Shown: positions 43,301 through 57,856 of the stretch, piece by piece | Layout of the letters: every line of letters begins with the position of its first letter | How positions within the stretch are numbered: the stretch's first letter is position 1 | Assembly (NCBI GenBank): GCA_963971425.1 | Contig: OZ020526.1 | Span: 434,001 to 498,000 of the forward strand | Origin: Bryoerythrophyllum caledonicum | Lineage: Eukaryota > Streptophyta > Bryopsida > Pottiales > Pottiaceae | Length of the DNA: 64,000 nt | Direction of reading: 5' to 3' | The notes under the pieces: generated by a model | Told to the model about the DNA's origin: nothing | Database searches by the model: none | Seen by the model: only the letters and a program-made list of their open reading frames with translations | Position numbers and translations under genes: made by a program

Positions 43301-45482
43301 TGTGTGTATCTCATTTGATTGAGAGTAGTGAATGCAGCGTTCACCTTAGAGAGTCTAAAGAAGCATGTGCACACCTTAGAGAGTCCAAGAGTCCAAGTAT
43401 GCATTTGAGTGTGTTTTTCATTATTAGATTGCCTTCGATTTATTGTATCTTGCTAGATAATTGAAAGACGATTCCAGCGCATCATTGCATGACTGTTGGG
43501 ACCCCATGAGAATTAATTATGAATTTTTCAAAGTGTGTTTCGTTTTAATTTGTTTTGGCTTCGTGCTTTTCCACAATTTGAGGGGCGTCTGTGTTGTGAT
43601 ATACGATCAGACTTTCTGGATGCCAGCCTTGTTGATGAATGTGCAATTCTGTGCAGCTGTGATACTTAGGGTTAGTGAGTGCAGCACATCGGCCAAGGTT
43701 GTGGTAGAGGGGTTAAGGGTTTAGGGGACAGCTTGTACATATATCTCGGTGCCCCATGTTTTGGTGTGCCTGTCACTTCGTTGGCACTTCTGCCCCGAGA
43801 TTCAGGTAGTTCACCGTGATATTCTTAGTGAGTTCATCTTGTCCACTTTCGACACTTTCGGCAGGATGTAGGGTTCTTTTTCTTTGTTGCATCCGCAACT
43901 TGATACTGGGATTCGTTCAGTTCTTGATGCTTTGTTGAGTTGTTATTTGAGCTTGGGTTTGTTTCTCGAGTGTGGCTGAAAGAATGAATCCTGAGCAGAA
44001 GGATCTCTTGGCAATACTGGTTTCTTCGCTTTCATACCCTTGTAATTCCTGGAGCTGTTGGTCCTTAAGGTTATGTAGATTCTCGGCATCAAGGCTACTC
44101 ATGCAGTACTGTCATGTAGGGAATGAAAGTTGCTGTCCTTGGAAATAATTTAGGTTAACTTGTGGTGTGTGATTTGTGTTAGAAGTCGACATCTTCGTTT
44201 GGCAATATGAGGGTTAGCCATGACTTCAGAATACTTGTTGGATTATGATCTCGAATTCTGTTGCAGTTGGCATCTACATTATTTTGGTGATAACCTTAGT
44301 AGTCTCCTTTCTTTTCTGGTTTAGCGCTTTGTTTTTGTCTAACTTAGGGTTTGCAAGTTTTCCAAGCTTAGAAGATTGATATTTCTCGTCTAAATGCTTA
44401 GAATTCTGCTGCAGGTTGTTCATGTGCTGCATATTTTGTCTGTGATTTTCTTTTGTTTTGTTTTGCTTTTTCTTTGTCTTCTTCCTCTTCTTTTTGTGAT
44501 TACTTGCAATTCTCATCTGGCGTGCTTTGCTGCACCTCCAATTAGATGTTTAATTTGAGTTTATATATATCTTTTGACTGTTTGGATTGGAGAATAGACT
44601 TCATTTGAAGATTTTACACTGTCAAGAAATTTGAAATTTGGAACCATGGACAGTAGGTCATCTGCCTTGCTCTGGCCTTTTATTGGAAGTCTTCTGCAGT
44701 TACAGGTGTCCCGTGTGATCTATGTGATCTCCCTCTTCAATTGTTGAGTTGGTTCAGGGTTTTTTAGTCATGGTTTAATTTTTTGGTTGTCTTGTATGAT
44801 TTCCTTCTGTAATTTCGGCAGTATATGGTTTTGTGTCCGTGCAGCATGATCTGAAAGAATGATTTTGACGTCTTCGTAATTTTTACTTCATTTTGACCCT
44901 AAACCCTAAATCGGTTCTTGCCCTCATTGAACCCGCTGCTGCTGGTATGATTTCTTTCCTAGAAACAGAGAGCGAACCTGGAAGGTCAAAGTGATAACCT
45001 AGGTTTAGGGTTGGATTTTAGGTACGATTTATTCTCTTCACCTTGTGAACTTGCGAGTGGGTGAACGAGTTCCAGATGGTTTAGGGTGAACGAGTCGGTG
45101 AACGAGTTCCAGATAGTTTTTGTGCACTATCGGCAGAAAGTGGTACTTGGTGCTAATCGAATCTCTGTTTTCCTTATCCAGGGTTTACTGATGTGTCGAC
45201 ACTAATGTTTGTGGCTGTATTTTGGGGGCGGGTGATTGTTAATATGGATTGTTGCACTTGGGTTTTTGATCTTTGGAATCGATCTGTCTCTAGCGTGTCT
45301 TTGTAACAAAATGTGCAATTTTGTGCAGCTGTAATGCTTAGGGTTAGTGAGTGCAGCACATTGGCTAAGGTTGTGCCACAGGGGTTAACGGTTAAGGGGT
45401 TGGTTGTTAGATTTAGGGTATCAAAGACTGTGACTGTTACTCTTGCTTTGGCCTTTGTATGGAAGTCTCTTTAGGTTCCATG
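43301..45482. other. Repeated intron-like modules between the CRN-like genes
   Basis: No intact gene. GCAGCTGT.AT.CTTAGGGTTA with GTGAGTGCAGCACAT occurs at about 43656-43725 and again at about 45326-45400. TTGCCCTCATTGAACC.G followed by a GTATG donor-like site (about 44918-44950) resembles the end of exon 2 of CRN-like copy 1. TATCCAGGGTTTACTG and TGTCGACACT (about 45176-45200) recur at 59495-59520. These look like remains of a duplicated CRN-like gene. Confidence 0.55.
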
Positions 45483-45487
45483 ATTTG

Positions 45488-47380
45488 TGTAAGCCCAAAA
45501 AAAGACCCCCTAAGAGAATCAATTTTTAGACCTACAAGGTCCTATTGTTACACCACTTAACCATTCCTTATGCTTAATAGTAGATTCTAATTTACTGGAG
45601 TTTGATCTTTGGCATATCTATTTATATATTTAGAATTTAATAATACTATTATTTTAACCCAGTTAAGTGGACTTGATTAACCTTTTCTTGGAACTTAAAC
45701 ACTTAACTCCGGATAAATTAATTAGGTATAGGTAATTATTAATGATTTGTTATCTAATTATTACGGTTATTATTTATTATGATTATTATTATTATTATTT
45801 TCTTTTTTATTTTTATATTTTTTATATTTTTTATTTTACTTGTTTTATTTTCTTTTTTTTAGTTTAGGTCGGCTGATCAGGCCTGATCCAGACCCTGTTT
45901 TGTGGCAGCAACTTCAGCAGCACTTATCTTTTGATTCGGAACTCCGAATCCAAAAAAATTTCCTCTCACAATGATCAGCAACTCATTTCCAACTTGAATG
46001 AACCACTTAGAACCAAAATCAGCAGGCCGAGGACATAGAAACCACCATCACAAGCAAGTTCCATGCACCAACGATCTCAACATAACATTATGATCCCAAA
46101 GACGATCTTATGCATATCAAATGGAATCAATGGGCTGTGGACCGGTTCAGCTCTGATGGAACTTGTGGCCAAATACCTAATTCTGGCAAAAATTTACGAG
46201 CGCTTCCGCATGAGATTCGGCCACCGGAATTTTAACACCTTGCTCCTCGCAGCTCTCCCGCACCTTCTCTCCAGAGAGCACCGCGCGCGCAGGCTCTTGA
46301 TCTCTCGCGCAAACACCTCCAGCTCCACAGCCCTCGCGCGCAGCTCCGCGACAAACCGGGTGACGACCTCCAGCAAATCACACCAGGCTCACATTCAAAC
46401 ACACCACCTGTGGTCAGAGGCGTTCACAAACGCCGGCACCCCTCCAGATCGATCCTCCTCCTCGAGTCTTCCCAGCTCGCGGTACATTCACACCACCGCG
46501 CGCACACACGGCTCCGCGATCACCAACGCCGACCTTCAACAGCGCCTCCACACCGGAGCTCCCACCGAATGAGCACTCCAGCGCGCTCTCTCAAAACCAA
46601 AAGAAAAAAAACAGCTCTCTCTCCTGAGCTCCAAACCAGACCTCGTGATCGAAATCACGGACCCCGCAATCCAGGCAGCCACAACACCGACCCCCTCACA
46701 CACACAAGGGAAACAAAATAAATTAAAAAAAAAACAACCACACCTCGCACCTTGCGCACACAGGTGCGCCCTCTCCGCCGAACTGCTTCCCGAACCGAGC
46801 CTAGCTCGTGCGAGCTCCTCCCGCGCACGTCGACCGCCGCGCACTCACTCGCAGGAGCTTCCTTCGCACACGCCGATGCGGCCTCTCCACCGAACTTCCA
46901 CGCCCGAAGCCCCGGCTCGCAGCAGCCTCACACGCTCAGGCGCGCTCTCCAGATGCCGGCTCTTCTCCACCGGAGCCTAACCGAACTCCCACCTCCGAAT
47001 CTCCAGCCCACACACTCTCGGCGCACTCGGGCGCGAGCAAGAAAAAAAACAACACCCAAAAAAAACAGAGTCTCCCACAAGAACCCAACAACCCCTCGTG
47101 GACCGCCTTCTCACAACAAAGAAAAACAGCGAGCTCCAGCTCGCTTGCTCAGAGGAGCTCCTCTCGCACACACCGATCCTCCAAAAACGAACGGCTCTCT
47201 TCCCCCCCCCCCGCGCACTCCGGCGCTCTCTCGACAAGAACAGTCTTCTCCAAAAAAAAACCGGCCCCCAAAAATCCCGAGAGCTCCAGGAGCTCTTCTC
47301 CCAACAGCTCTTCAGAGAAGAAAAAAACACACACTGAGCTCCCCAGCTCCCTCGCTCCCATGAATTCCGCCTGGCAGGGT

Positions 47381-47412
<32 letters not shown>

Positions 47413-48254
47413 CCTTTTCTTCCCTGCCTCTCTCTTTTTCTTCCCCGACCAGACTGGCTTACCTTAATGAGGCAGCCCATAACCTCTCCCAGAAATGCAG
47501 AATTGGCTTCTTACAGCCGTCTTTGCATGTTTTTGGTTTATTACGCATTAATTCGCCGCCTTGCTCCTGACAAGCCGCTCTAAAATTAAATCCATGGTGG
47601 CAAAAATTGTCATGTGGCATGTGCATGGAGAAGCACATCCACCCACTTCCTTTTTCTCTTCTTTTTCCCTTTTCTTTTTCTTTTGATATTTTTAAAGACT
47701 ATTACACTAGATCTAGTACTAACTACTGATGATTTGCAATTTACTTCTAACTTCAAAAACTAACCACACAGCTGGACTCCCAGCACCCTAATTAGTCTAC
47801 CTAAATTTTCCTAGCATTTTTGGAGTTCATTAAGTATTTTTCCCGAGTGGTCAAACCGTCGACTAACTAGTCAACCCCTAGAAATAAATAGTAATTCAAC
47901 TCGGAAAATTCTAGAAATTTTACCACTACTTCTACCTGCTAGGAGACACTCTTCCAATTTTTTCCCAAATTTTTTTACCCATTTCTCAATTTTTAGTCAT
48001 TTTCCAAGGACTTTTCTTCCCCTTTTTTATCTTTCTCTTCATTTCCATTCCACTTCCACTACACTTTCAAGCATATTAGTAGGGAAGAGGAAAAAATAGG
48101 AACTTAGTGTCGCATCATGGCACTAGGCCTATTACTCTAGGAATTTTGACTTTAATAGGTGGGTTGACCGCTACTTTAACTAAAATTGGCTTAATACTAT
48201 CAAAAATGAAAAAAAATGAAAAAAAAGAGTGAGGGCCCACTTTGGCCACTCACA
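45488..48254 (-). repeat. 3' LTR of the second Ty3/Gypsy element
   Basis: 2767 bp, TG...CA ends. It contains a C-rich, GC-rich block (about 46190-47340) and a run of 30 T residues near 47383. Pro/Ser/Arg-rich frames in the GC-rich block occur in all phases and are not supported as genes. Confidence 0.95.
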
Positions 48255-48899
48255 CATGGCGACCATCTGGGCCGATTCGTAAGAGGAGAGTGGACCTAGA
48301 CCTCTTGCTCACTACGGCACACGGTGAGGAGAACAAAAAAGTAAAAAGATGTAGAAAAACATTTAAGGAATTTGGAAGAAGAAACTAGGAAGTTAAAAAT
48401 AAGTGATGGTTTTGAAGAAAAGCTAGGAAATCACAATAGGGAAGGGGAAAAAATGAGATAAAAAATAGATGATATGGAGATAGCATTCGACTAGGAAGAA
48501 TTGGAAGATTAGTAGAATGGATGTGTGTCCCAATTTTTTGAGTTAAACCCATTCGTCCTAGACGGACCCAGGTTGAATCTACAACCAAAAAAGATTTCAA
48601 AACCGCCTTCCGCCTTCATCGGAGTGAACTTGGACTACAGAGAGATAGAAGTTCCATTTATAGTGGAAGGTAAAGGAAGCAAGGAGTCAAAATTATTTTT
48701 GATAGGAAATTGGGAGAAAAGAAGACACTTGTCTTTAGTGTAGTGATGAGACTAGTATGGTTGACCCATGGAGAAAACATGACCGGCTGCATCTAGTGGT
48801 CAGAAGGCACTAGTTGAATCGGAAGAGTCATGTCCTTCCCGTTGTGAGGCCAATTGTCACGAAGTGAGGTGGGCTAGTGATAATGAATCCAACCCAACT

Positions 48900-51660
48900 C
48901 TATCACGTTTGGTATTCCTTGCAACGACTCCCAGCCGTGCGTGTTGGAAATAATTCACCATTCAGAGTTTCGAGTAGGACCGAGTTGTTGGAAAATACCT
49001 CGGTAACGAGATAGGGACCCAACCACAACGCATCAAATTTCCCAGAGAATTCTAGCCTTCTCGCATCTTGAAGCAAAATCAACATTCCTGGCAACAATGT
49101 TTGCTTCTTGTGGCGTTTATCAAACGCAATTTTCGGCGCCTCTGAACAACCTCAATGTGTTGTGCGCTCAGTCTACGATCTTCGTCCAATTTCTCCAACC
49201 GTTCCAATCGATAGATCAAGGACTGCTTGGTGGTCAATCGAGTGTCTATCGCTATTCGAAGTGATGGTACTTCAAACTCTATGGGAAGTACAGCCTCTAC
49301 ACCATAGACTAGTGAGAACGGAGTGGCCTGGGTGGTCACTTTGAATGTTGTTCGGTAAGCCCACAACGCAGCGGGAAGCTTAACATCCCAATCTCTCTTC
49401 GAGTCTACGATCGTTTTCCTCACGATTGTGGCCAAGGTTTGATTGACCCTCTCAGTGTGGCCGTTTGTCTGAGGGTGATAGGGTGTAGTTTTACGGTGGT
49501 CAATTTGAAACCGATCGGTCAAGTCTTCGATTACCTCATTGAGGAAATGTTTGCCCCGATCACTAATGAGGATTTTAGGGCATCCAAACCGTGTTATCAC
49601 TTGCTCAAACAAAAACGTAGCAGCACTCTTGGCGTCATTTGCTTTTACCGCTTTGGCTTCTGCCCATTTGGTGAGATACTCTGTCGCCACTACTATGTGC
49701 TTCATCCCTCTACTCAAATGGGGATGAATTTCTCCGATGTAATCTACTCGCCACTTCTCGAATGGGACAAGGGGAAGAGAGACATGAAGTGGCAGCTCTA
49801 TGTGTAGATCATTTCTAGCATAACGTTGACAAGCATCGCAACGTTGAGTGTAACCGTGGGCATCTCGAAACATGGAGGGCCAATAGTAACCAGCGCGTAA
49901 GGCCTTCTGGCCTGTTAAGGTACCAGAAAAATGCCCCCCGCATGCACTATCATGACAAGAAGCCAAAATCGCTGGGATCTCAGTGGCCTCTACACACCTT
50001 TGCAAAATGCCATCAATACCTCGGCGGTAGAGACGACCACCTACAAGAGCGAAATGGCGGCTATTAATGCGCACCTTCCGACGATCATTTTTGCCCAAGT
50101 TGTCTGGCATTTGTTGGGTTTTGAGGAACTCCGCAATGTTTTGATACCAAATAGGAGAAGAAGAGACCAAGAAGAGGTTCTCATCTACCAAACTATCATC
50201 GATGGGCGTGGTCATTGGATCTCCCGATAGTCTAGATAGGTGATCTGCTTGTAAGTGCTTCCTACCCGGTTTGTATTGCACGGTATAATCAAACTCCTCC
50301 AAGAGTAGTACCCATCAAGCAATCCTACCGCTAAGGTCGGCTTTGTTCACCAAGTATTTGATGGCCATATGGTCTACGAAGAAGACCACCCGATTTAGTA
50401 AGAGATAGTGGCGAAATTTCTTCAAAGAGAACACCATGGCTAGACATTCTCGTTCCGTGGTGGTGTAATTTTTTTCTGCCGGATTTAACTGGCGACTAGC
50501 AAAGGCCACGGGGTAGTCCTTCTCCTTCTCATCAGTTGGTTGGCATAATGCACTCCCTACCGCTATAGAGGAGGCATCGCAATAGATATGGAAGGGCAAG
50601 TTCCAGTTTGGAGGTTTTAACACTGGGAAGGTGCTAAGCTTGGTTTTAAGGATATCAAATGCCCCTTGGCACTCTGGAGTCCATTCAAACTTTACCGCCT
50701 TTTGTTGCAACCGATTAATGGGTAACGAAATTGTCGCATAATTGGGAATTAATTCCCGATACCATCCCATGTGACCAAGAGTCCTTTGGACTCCTTTAAC
50801 ATCTGTGGGTGGAGGCAATTCAGCTATCACCTTGACCTTCTCCGGATCTCGTTCCCTACCATCTTTGGAGACCACATAGCCCAACAAGACACTCTTCTCA
50901 ACGGCCAAAAAGATCTTGTCTGGATTGAGGGCGATGCCCGTCCTTCTACACCGCTCGAAGCTTCCTCGAACACATGCCAAATGTTCCTCAATTGATGATT
51001 GGGTACTAAAATCATCTATAAACATTGTCCTAGATGTGTGTAAGAGATCAGAAAAGGCATGGGTCATAGCCCGCTAGAAGGCGGATGGTGCATTGCACAA
51101 TCCAAATGGCATGACTACATAGATAAAGGTGCCCCAAGGAGTGGTAAAGGCCGTTTTGTGGTAGTCATCGGGGTGTATGGATATTTGGTTATAACCCGAA
51201 TAACCATCCATGAAGGTGTAAAGTTCATGACCAGCCACTTCTTCCAAAATGGTGTTAATGAAAGGAAGAGGAAAGTGGTCCTTTTGCGTGGCTTGGTTAA
51301 GTTTGCGATAGTCTATACAAACTCTCAACTTCCCATTCTTCTTCTTGACTATCACCATGGGGGAAACCTAATTGATAATCTCTACAGGGCGGATAAATCC
51401 AACTTGAAGGAGTTTCTCCAACTCCGCCTTAACTATAAGTTGGAGTTGTGGATTCATTCGGCGCTCTTTTTGGCGAATGGCCACTGAGCCTGGAATTAAG
51501 GGAATTTGATGTTGCACCACTTCTGGAGGGATGCCCTTGAGTTCTCTATAAGACCATGCGAACACATCGCGATACTCCATGACTAGGGTTCTATAGGGCT
51601 CTAATTCTTCCTTTGTGAGTTGGCTCCCAACCTTTATCATTCGCGGTTCTTCTCCCACTA
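48900..51660 (-). mobile_element. pol remains of the second Ty3/Gypsy element
   Basis: Reverse transcriptase (MPFGLCNAP, FIDDF, DGYSGYNQ), RNase H (CDASS, TTERECLAM) and integrase (CDACQ zinc site, VDYIGEI, SDRGKHF, HTERVNQ) are recognisable in order. They are spread over several frames and the region is broken. Confidence 0.9.
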
Positions 51661-51679
51661 ACGATACATCTATCTCTTG

Positions 51680-52830
51680 TCAATCTTTTGGACTCGCATG
51701 TGGTTGTTCCGTTGGCCCCTTGTACCAGTCATGGGGAATTGGTGGATAGATGGGTAGATCACTTCCCACTTGTATTCCCGACGAAGTGGATTTGAAATGC
51801 AATGGAGAAACGAGGACTTCTTCATCCAAGATAGGATCTACATTGGACAATTGTGTGCCATCTAAGGTGACACCACAAACATCCTCGTAACGTAGGTCAT
51901 CTACGAGAATGGCTAAGTCAATGTCCTGGAGAGGATCACCACTAAGTTCTTCCATGAAAAACATATCCATGGATCGGTCAGACTCAGTGTGCGGGTGCTC
52001 AGCCAACCAAGTAGAGAATTCTCCATCGTCCTCCCATTCGTATAGGCTAGGCCCCAAGCAACTCAATGGGGAAGGAGTGGTGATCTTTGTTATTTCTGGA
52101 AGCGCGAGCTTGACCCCCTTGATTGTCTTTCTAGCTCCGCGTGACACGTGGTCTTCTTCCTCTGAGGACGAGCTAGAAGATCCTACGGTTTTAGGGAAGC
52201 TAGGTTGAATATAAACCTTGGTTAGATTCGACCCCACACCATAGGCGATGTGAGGTTTTTCACCACTCCAATCCACCTTAGCATTGGCTGCCCTTAACCA
52301 CGGTCTTCCTAGAAGCAAGGGGAAGGAATTTTTGTTCGAGTGCATTCGAAGCACTTGGAAGGTGACCGTGTAGTCCTCCCCTCCTGTATTCATCTTGCAT
52401 CCAAAAAATATGGCCTATTGGGGCTTCTGGAATCTGGTTGACCATGTTGATCACATAAGGTGAGGGCTCTGTGATATCTAGCCCTAATTGTTCCATGGTG
52501 TGAAGAGGCATGATGTTTACACCACTACCACCATCCACCAATACTTTAGACAACACCTTATCCACTATAGTGGCTTCAATTTCTACCGCACGAACCTCAA
52601 ATGCCTTTTTAGAAGGCTTCCTAGAAGAGCTCACTCTAGCAGCTAGATTAGCCTTAACCTTCACCCTTTTGGCTAGAGGGATCTTCTTCTTCAACTCCTT
52701 TCGTACCAAGGGAGCCAAGTGGATGAGCTGGGCAATGGTAATGTTGGCGTTCAACCTATTCAAGTCCTCCCAAAGATCATATGGTCTAAACGTGGAGGTG
52801 GATGAAGGGTTTTTAATTCCCATTTCTGGA
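51680..52830 (-). mobile_element. Protease-like region of the second Ty3/Gypsy element
   Basis: A DGGSG retropepsin-like loop (VLVDGGSGVNIMPL) and a downstream LLGRPWLRAA motif mark the aspartic protease of plant Ty3/Gypsy elements. An acidic spacer leads to pol. Confidence 0.8.
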
Positions 52831-52889
52831 ATGGGAATTGTTGGACCCTCCCAGGTTGGCTCGGGTGTGTGGGGCTCCTGGGGTTTTTC

Positions 52890-54880
52890 ACCTCATTCAG
52901 AAAGGGTGGAATCTAACATCAACGGATTCACTGGAGGCACCTTCTGGTTGGCTTTCCTTGTGGACTTCAAGGCTTCATGAACTACATCATTGAGTTCTGA
53001 TAAGTGTGGTGAATCCTCGAAGCTACCATCTGATTCCTGAGCTACGAAGGGTTGGTTGGCCTTTTGGGCTCGTGTCAATACCGCATTTACGGGAAGTGAA
53101 AGGTGAGCCACTTGATGTGGAATGACAGGTTCATACGAAACAAAATGAGATTGGGAAGAAGTAGAACTTTGGGGAGCTCCTTGAGTCCCCAATTCTGTCA
53201 ACGTGACTGTGGTAGAGGGAGAAGAAGAAACAGGAGATGCAAATTGAGCATCTTGGTTAGGCGCTTGATTTTGGCCAAAGGGCACAAAACCTTGTTGGAT
53301 TTGCAAGCCTTGAGGAGGTTGGTGGTTTTGACCATGATTATTATAATCATAGTACATGTTGGGAGGATGGAGACTATTGTCATTCGAAGGGTTTCGAGCC
53401 CCTCTCTGGTTATCCATGGCTTGTTGGGCGAAATTCCCTCTCATTGGCCTCATAGGAATGACTTTGTCCTTCTCCCTACACCTAATTGTGGGATGATTAC
53501 CACCGCAGTTCCCACACACTACCCCATTCTCCAACCAACAACTCCCAGGTGGATGTCTTCTCCCACAAGACTGACAGATCTCCCAACGAGGTTGGGGCCT
53601 CGGACCTTGACCACGATTAAATTGTTGATTCCGGTGTGGGGGTTGGTAGAAGTTTGAATGGTGTGGGAAGGTGGTACAAAACTGCATGGTGTGACCATTC
53701 TCGCCGCATGAAGTGCACCACATACCAGAAGAATGTCTACCTGTCTCTATCTGAGGAGGTGGGGCATTAGGATTTTGGTTCCTGAGTAGGAGAGCCATCT
53801 GATCTGTCATTGCCCTCAATTGTTGTTGGAGTTGGTCTTGAAACCCCTACTGAGCGTCGTGGATCTCCTTCTTCATCTCGTGACGCCAAGTGGGTCCATA
53901 TGTAAGAGCGGATAGAGGAACGGGTGGCCTGACATTAAGAGGAATGGTATTCACCACCGGTGGAGAATACACTGTTGGGCCAGGTTGAGATTCAACTAAA
54001 TCAGACTTTTCCCGGGCATGGATGGGAATAAAGCTAGGAATGCTCTCATTCTCTTTCTACAATAGTTTCTCGTGTTCTATTGCCACCGCTGCCATGGTCC
54101 TAGTTGCCTCCTTAGCTTCCTCTAAGGTGGTGGGCCTTGTCTGGAGAATTTCCCGTATCGTTTTCTCTAGATAAAACCCTTGAAGGAAAAAGTGTCTCAA
54201 GGTATCATCTGTGAGCAAATCACCCACGAACCGGGTGACAACTTGCTAAAACCTACGAATGTAGGATGAAATATCCTCATCCTTCCCTTGCCTAAAGCTT
54301 GCCAGGGCCGTCAAGGCTGCACTCTGGCCTACTTCGGGTCTATACTGTTCCAAGAATGACCTCATGAGGCCATCCCAATCACGAAAGGTGGATGCCGCAT
54401 GATTGCGGTACCATTCATAAGCCGATTCCTTAAGTGTGGTTGGAAACCACACCAAGTTGTAACGGTTGTCGGTTATCAAACACGTAGTCAATAACTCTAT
54501 AAACCGCTCCACATGCATCGAGGGATCCTCATCCCTAGTTCCCTTGAAACTAGGAAGATTTGGGGGCATAGGGGCAGCTTGAAGCCCTTCAGGAACTACG
54601 ATAGGCAAACCCCTTGGTTGAACCAAGGGGTTTAGAGGTGGATTGACAATTGGATCTTCCATGTCACCAAGACTAGGAGGAGGAGAAGAGTGAGAAGAGG
54701 AGGAAGACCTAAGGCTCGATTCTTCAACGGTTGTAAGGTTCTTGGGGCTTCCTAAATGGGTTCTTGTACTAGGACTTCCTCCTAATGTCTCAGGATTGGG
54801 AAATGAAGTTGGAGTAGTAGAGATTAGGGGAAGGGGAAGCGGTCTATAACATCTTCCAGATCGAGTCACAGGGCTCATCT
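52890..54880 (-). mobile_element. gag remains of the second Ty3/Gypsy element
   Basis: The Gag capsid-like segment (FIELLTTCLI, AYEWYRNHAASTFRDWDGL, FRQGKDEDISSYIRRF) and Cys-rich zinc-knuckle-like motifs (CTSCGENGHTMQFC, CGNCGGNHPTIRC) identify gag. It is broken. Confidence 0.85.
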
Positions 54881-55910
54881 AACGATTAAGTTGCCGTTCT
54901 TAGTTTTCTAGACCTATGTGAAGACATTTCGTAAATACAAATAATTGACTTAAAATGATCCCGAGTTTCTCCCAAACTCCCCCATGCTAGGAAGTAAACA
55001 AAACAGAAGGTTACATGTGGGGCTAACCTCCGGACGAGGTATACCCACTATGCCCCATACGATACAGACTCTTAGTTGGGCTGACCACCTACCTGGAGGT
55101 TTCTCCTTGGTATCAAGGTATCCCCAATTTCTCTCCAAGGGGTGGCATTACCAACTTAAGAGAAACGATACCAACATGTACAAAAAAAATCCTTCATTGG
55201 TTCATCATAATTCATTCATTAAGAAGGGGAGAACGTACCTGGCTGCAAATTCACCTTCCCTGTTCGATCCCTAACCGAATCTAAGTGCCTAGTGTAGGGT
55301 TGGTGTAGTGAGGAAGGTTTGTATACTCACCTTATGCCGTGCTCCTTCCTCACGACCCCTTCAACATGCATACCATTCCATGTATACAACATTCATCCCA
55401 TTCAACATACAAGGCTATCGATAACACACAAGTTGCCCTTACCTTGGTGGTAGATCAAGTTCGGGGGGGAAGGGAAGGGCGCCCTTGTCCCATGCCCGGG
55501 CACATGCACCTTCCCTCTTCGGCTTAGAAGCTCACTGATTGCTTTCAAGCAATCGTGGGAGGGCCTCAACCTTTCACCTCTAAGCCCCCTTACTCAACCA
55601 AAGCACAAAAGTTAGAAGGTGGTCCGCCTAACACAATGTGCTTGTGTTAGGAGGTCGGGAATTCCACACACCCTTCTAACTCCCCACCTCCATTACAACT
55701 TGAACAAAACACCTCATACAAAAATACATGCACAAAGGTAGGTTTAGCAACTTACCTCAAGCAATAGCGCACTCCACTCCCCACATGTGGCAAAAACTAC
55801 TCAACTCATGGTTTAGGTCAGAAATAGACAATTCAGAACCCTAGAAATCCTAAATTTAGCAATCCAACAGCAAGACATACACCTTCCAAGCAACAAACCT
55901 AACAAAAAGC
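54881..55910. other. Untranslated leader of the second Ty3/Gypsy element
   Basis: The segment between gag and the primer binding site holds no credible frame. It is the element's 5' leader on the minus strand. Confidence 0.6.
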
Positions 55911-55932
55911 TCCTCCCGGCAGACGCACCAAA

Positions 55933-57825
55933 TGTAAGCCCAAAAAAAGACCCCCTAAGAGAATCAATTTTTAGACCTACAAGGTCCTATTGTTACACCA
56001 CTTAACCATTCCTTATGCTTAATAGTAGATTCTAATTTACTGGAGTTTGATCTTTGGCATATCTATTTATATATTTAGAATTTAATAATACTATTATTTT
56101 AACCCAGTTAAGTGGACTTGATTAACCTTTTCTTGGAACTTAAACACTTAACTCCGGATAAATTAATTAGGTATAGGTAATTATTAATGATTTGTTATCT
56201 AATTATTACGGTTATTATTTATTATGATTATTATTATTATTATTTTCTTTTTTATTTTTATATTTTTTATATTTTTTATTTTACTTGTTTTATTTTCTTT
56301 TTTTTAGTTTAGGTCGGCTGATCAGGCCTGATCCAGACCCTGTTTTGTGGCAGCAACTTCAGCAGCACTTATCTTTTGATTCGGAACTCCGAATCCAAAA
56401 AAATTTCCTCTCACAATGATCAGCAACTCATTTCCAACTTGAATGAACCACTTAGAACCAAAATCAGCAGGCCGAGGACATAGAAACCACCATCACAAGC
56501 AAGTTCCATGCACCAACGATCTCAACATAACATTATGATCCCAAAGACGATCTTATGCATATCAAATGGAATCAATGGGCTGTGGACCGGTTCAGCTCTG
56601 ATGGAACTTGTGGCCAAATACCTAATTCTGGCAAAAATTTACGAGCGCTTCCGCATGAGATTCGGCCACCGGAATTTTAACACCTTGCTCCTCGCAGCTC
56701 TCCCGCACCTTCTCTCCAGAGAGCACCGCGCGCGCAGGCTCTTGATCTCTCGCGCAAACACCTCCAGCTCCACAGCCCTCGCGCGCAGCTCCGCGACAAA
56801 CCGGGTGACGACCTCCAGCAAATCACACCAGGCTCACATTCAAACACACCACCTGTGGTCAGAGGCGTTCACAAACGCCGGCACCCCTCCAGATCGATCC
56901 TCCTCCTCGAGTCTTCCCAGCTCGCGGTACATTCACACCACCGCGCGCACACACGGCTCCGCGATCACCAACGCCGACCTTCAACAGCGCCTCCACACCG
57001 GAGCTCCCACCGAATGAGCACTCCAGCGCGCTCTCTCAAAACCAAAAGAAAAAAAACAGCTCTCTCTCCTGAGCTCCAAACCAGACCTCGTGATCGAAAT
57101 CACGGACCCCGCAATCCAGGCAGCCACAACACCGACCCCCTCACACACACAAGGGAAACAAAATAAATTAAAAAAAAAACAACCACACCTCGCACCTTGC
57201 GCACACAGGTGCGCCCTCTCCGCCGAACTGCTTCCCGAACCGAGCCTAGCTCGTGCGAGCTCCTCCCGCGCACGTCGACCGCCGCGCACTCACTCGCAGG
57301 AGCTTCCTTCGCACACGCCGATGCGGCCTCTCCACCGAACTTCCACGCCCGAAGCCCCGGCTCGCAGCAGCCTCACACGCTCAGGCGCGCTCTCCAGATG
57401 CCGGCTCTTCTCCACCGGAGCCTAACCGAACTCCCACCTCCGAATCTCCAGCCCACACACTCTCGGCGCACTCGGGCGCGAGCAAGAAAAAAAACAACAC
57501 CCAAAAAAAACAGAGTCTCCCACAAGAACCCAACAACCCCTCGTGGACCGCCTTCTCACAACAAAGAAAAACAGCGAGCTCCAGCTCGCTTGCTCAGAGG
57601 AGCTCCTCTCGCACACACCGATCCTCCAAAAACGAACGGCTCTCTTCCCCCCCCCCCGCGCACTCCGGCGCTCTCTCGACAAGAACAGTCTTCTCCAAAA
57701 AAAAACCGGCCCCCAAAAATCCCGAGAGCTCCAGGAGCTCTTCTCCCAACAGCTCTTCAGAGAAGAAAAAAACACACACTGAGCTCCCCAGCTCCCTCGC
57801 TCCCATGAATTCCGCCTGGCAGGGT

Positions 57826-57856
<31 letters not shown>

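Noticed and set aside
46063-47480. Pro/Ser/Arg-rich proteins of 100-219 residues inside the LTR (also at 56508-58014)
   Set aside because: Multiple overlapping frames on both strands of a C-rich LTR block, identical in both LTRs, with no domain.
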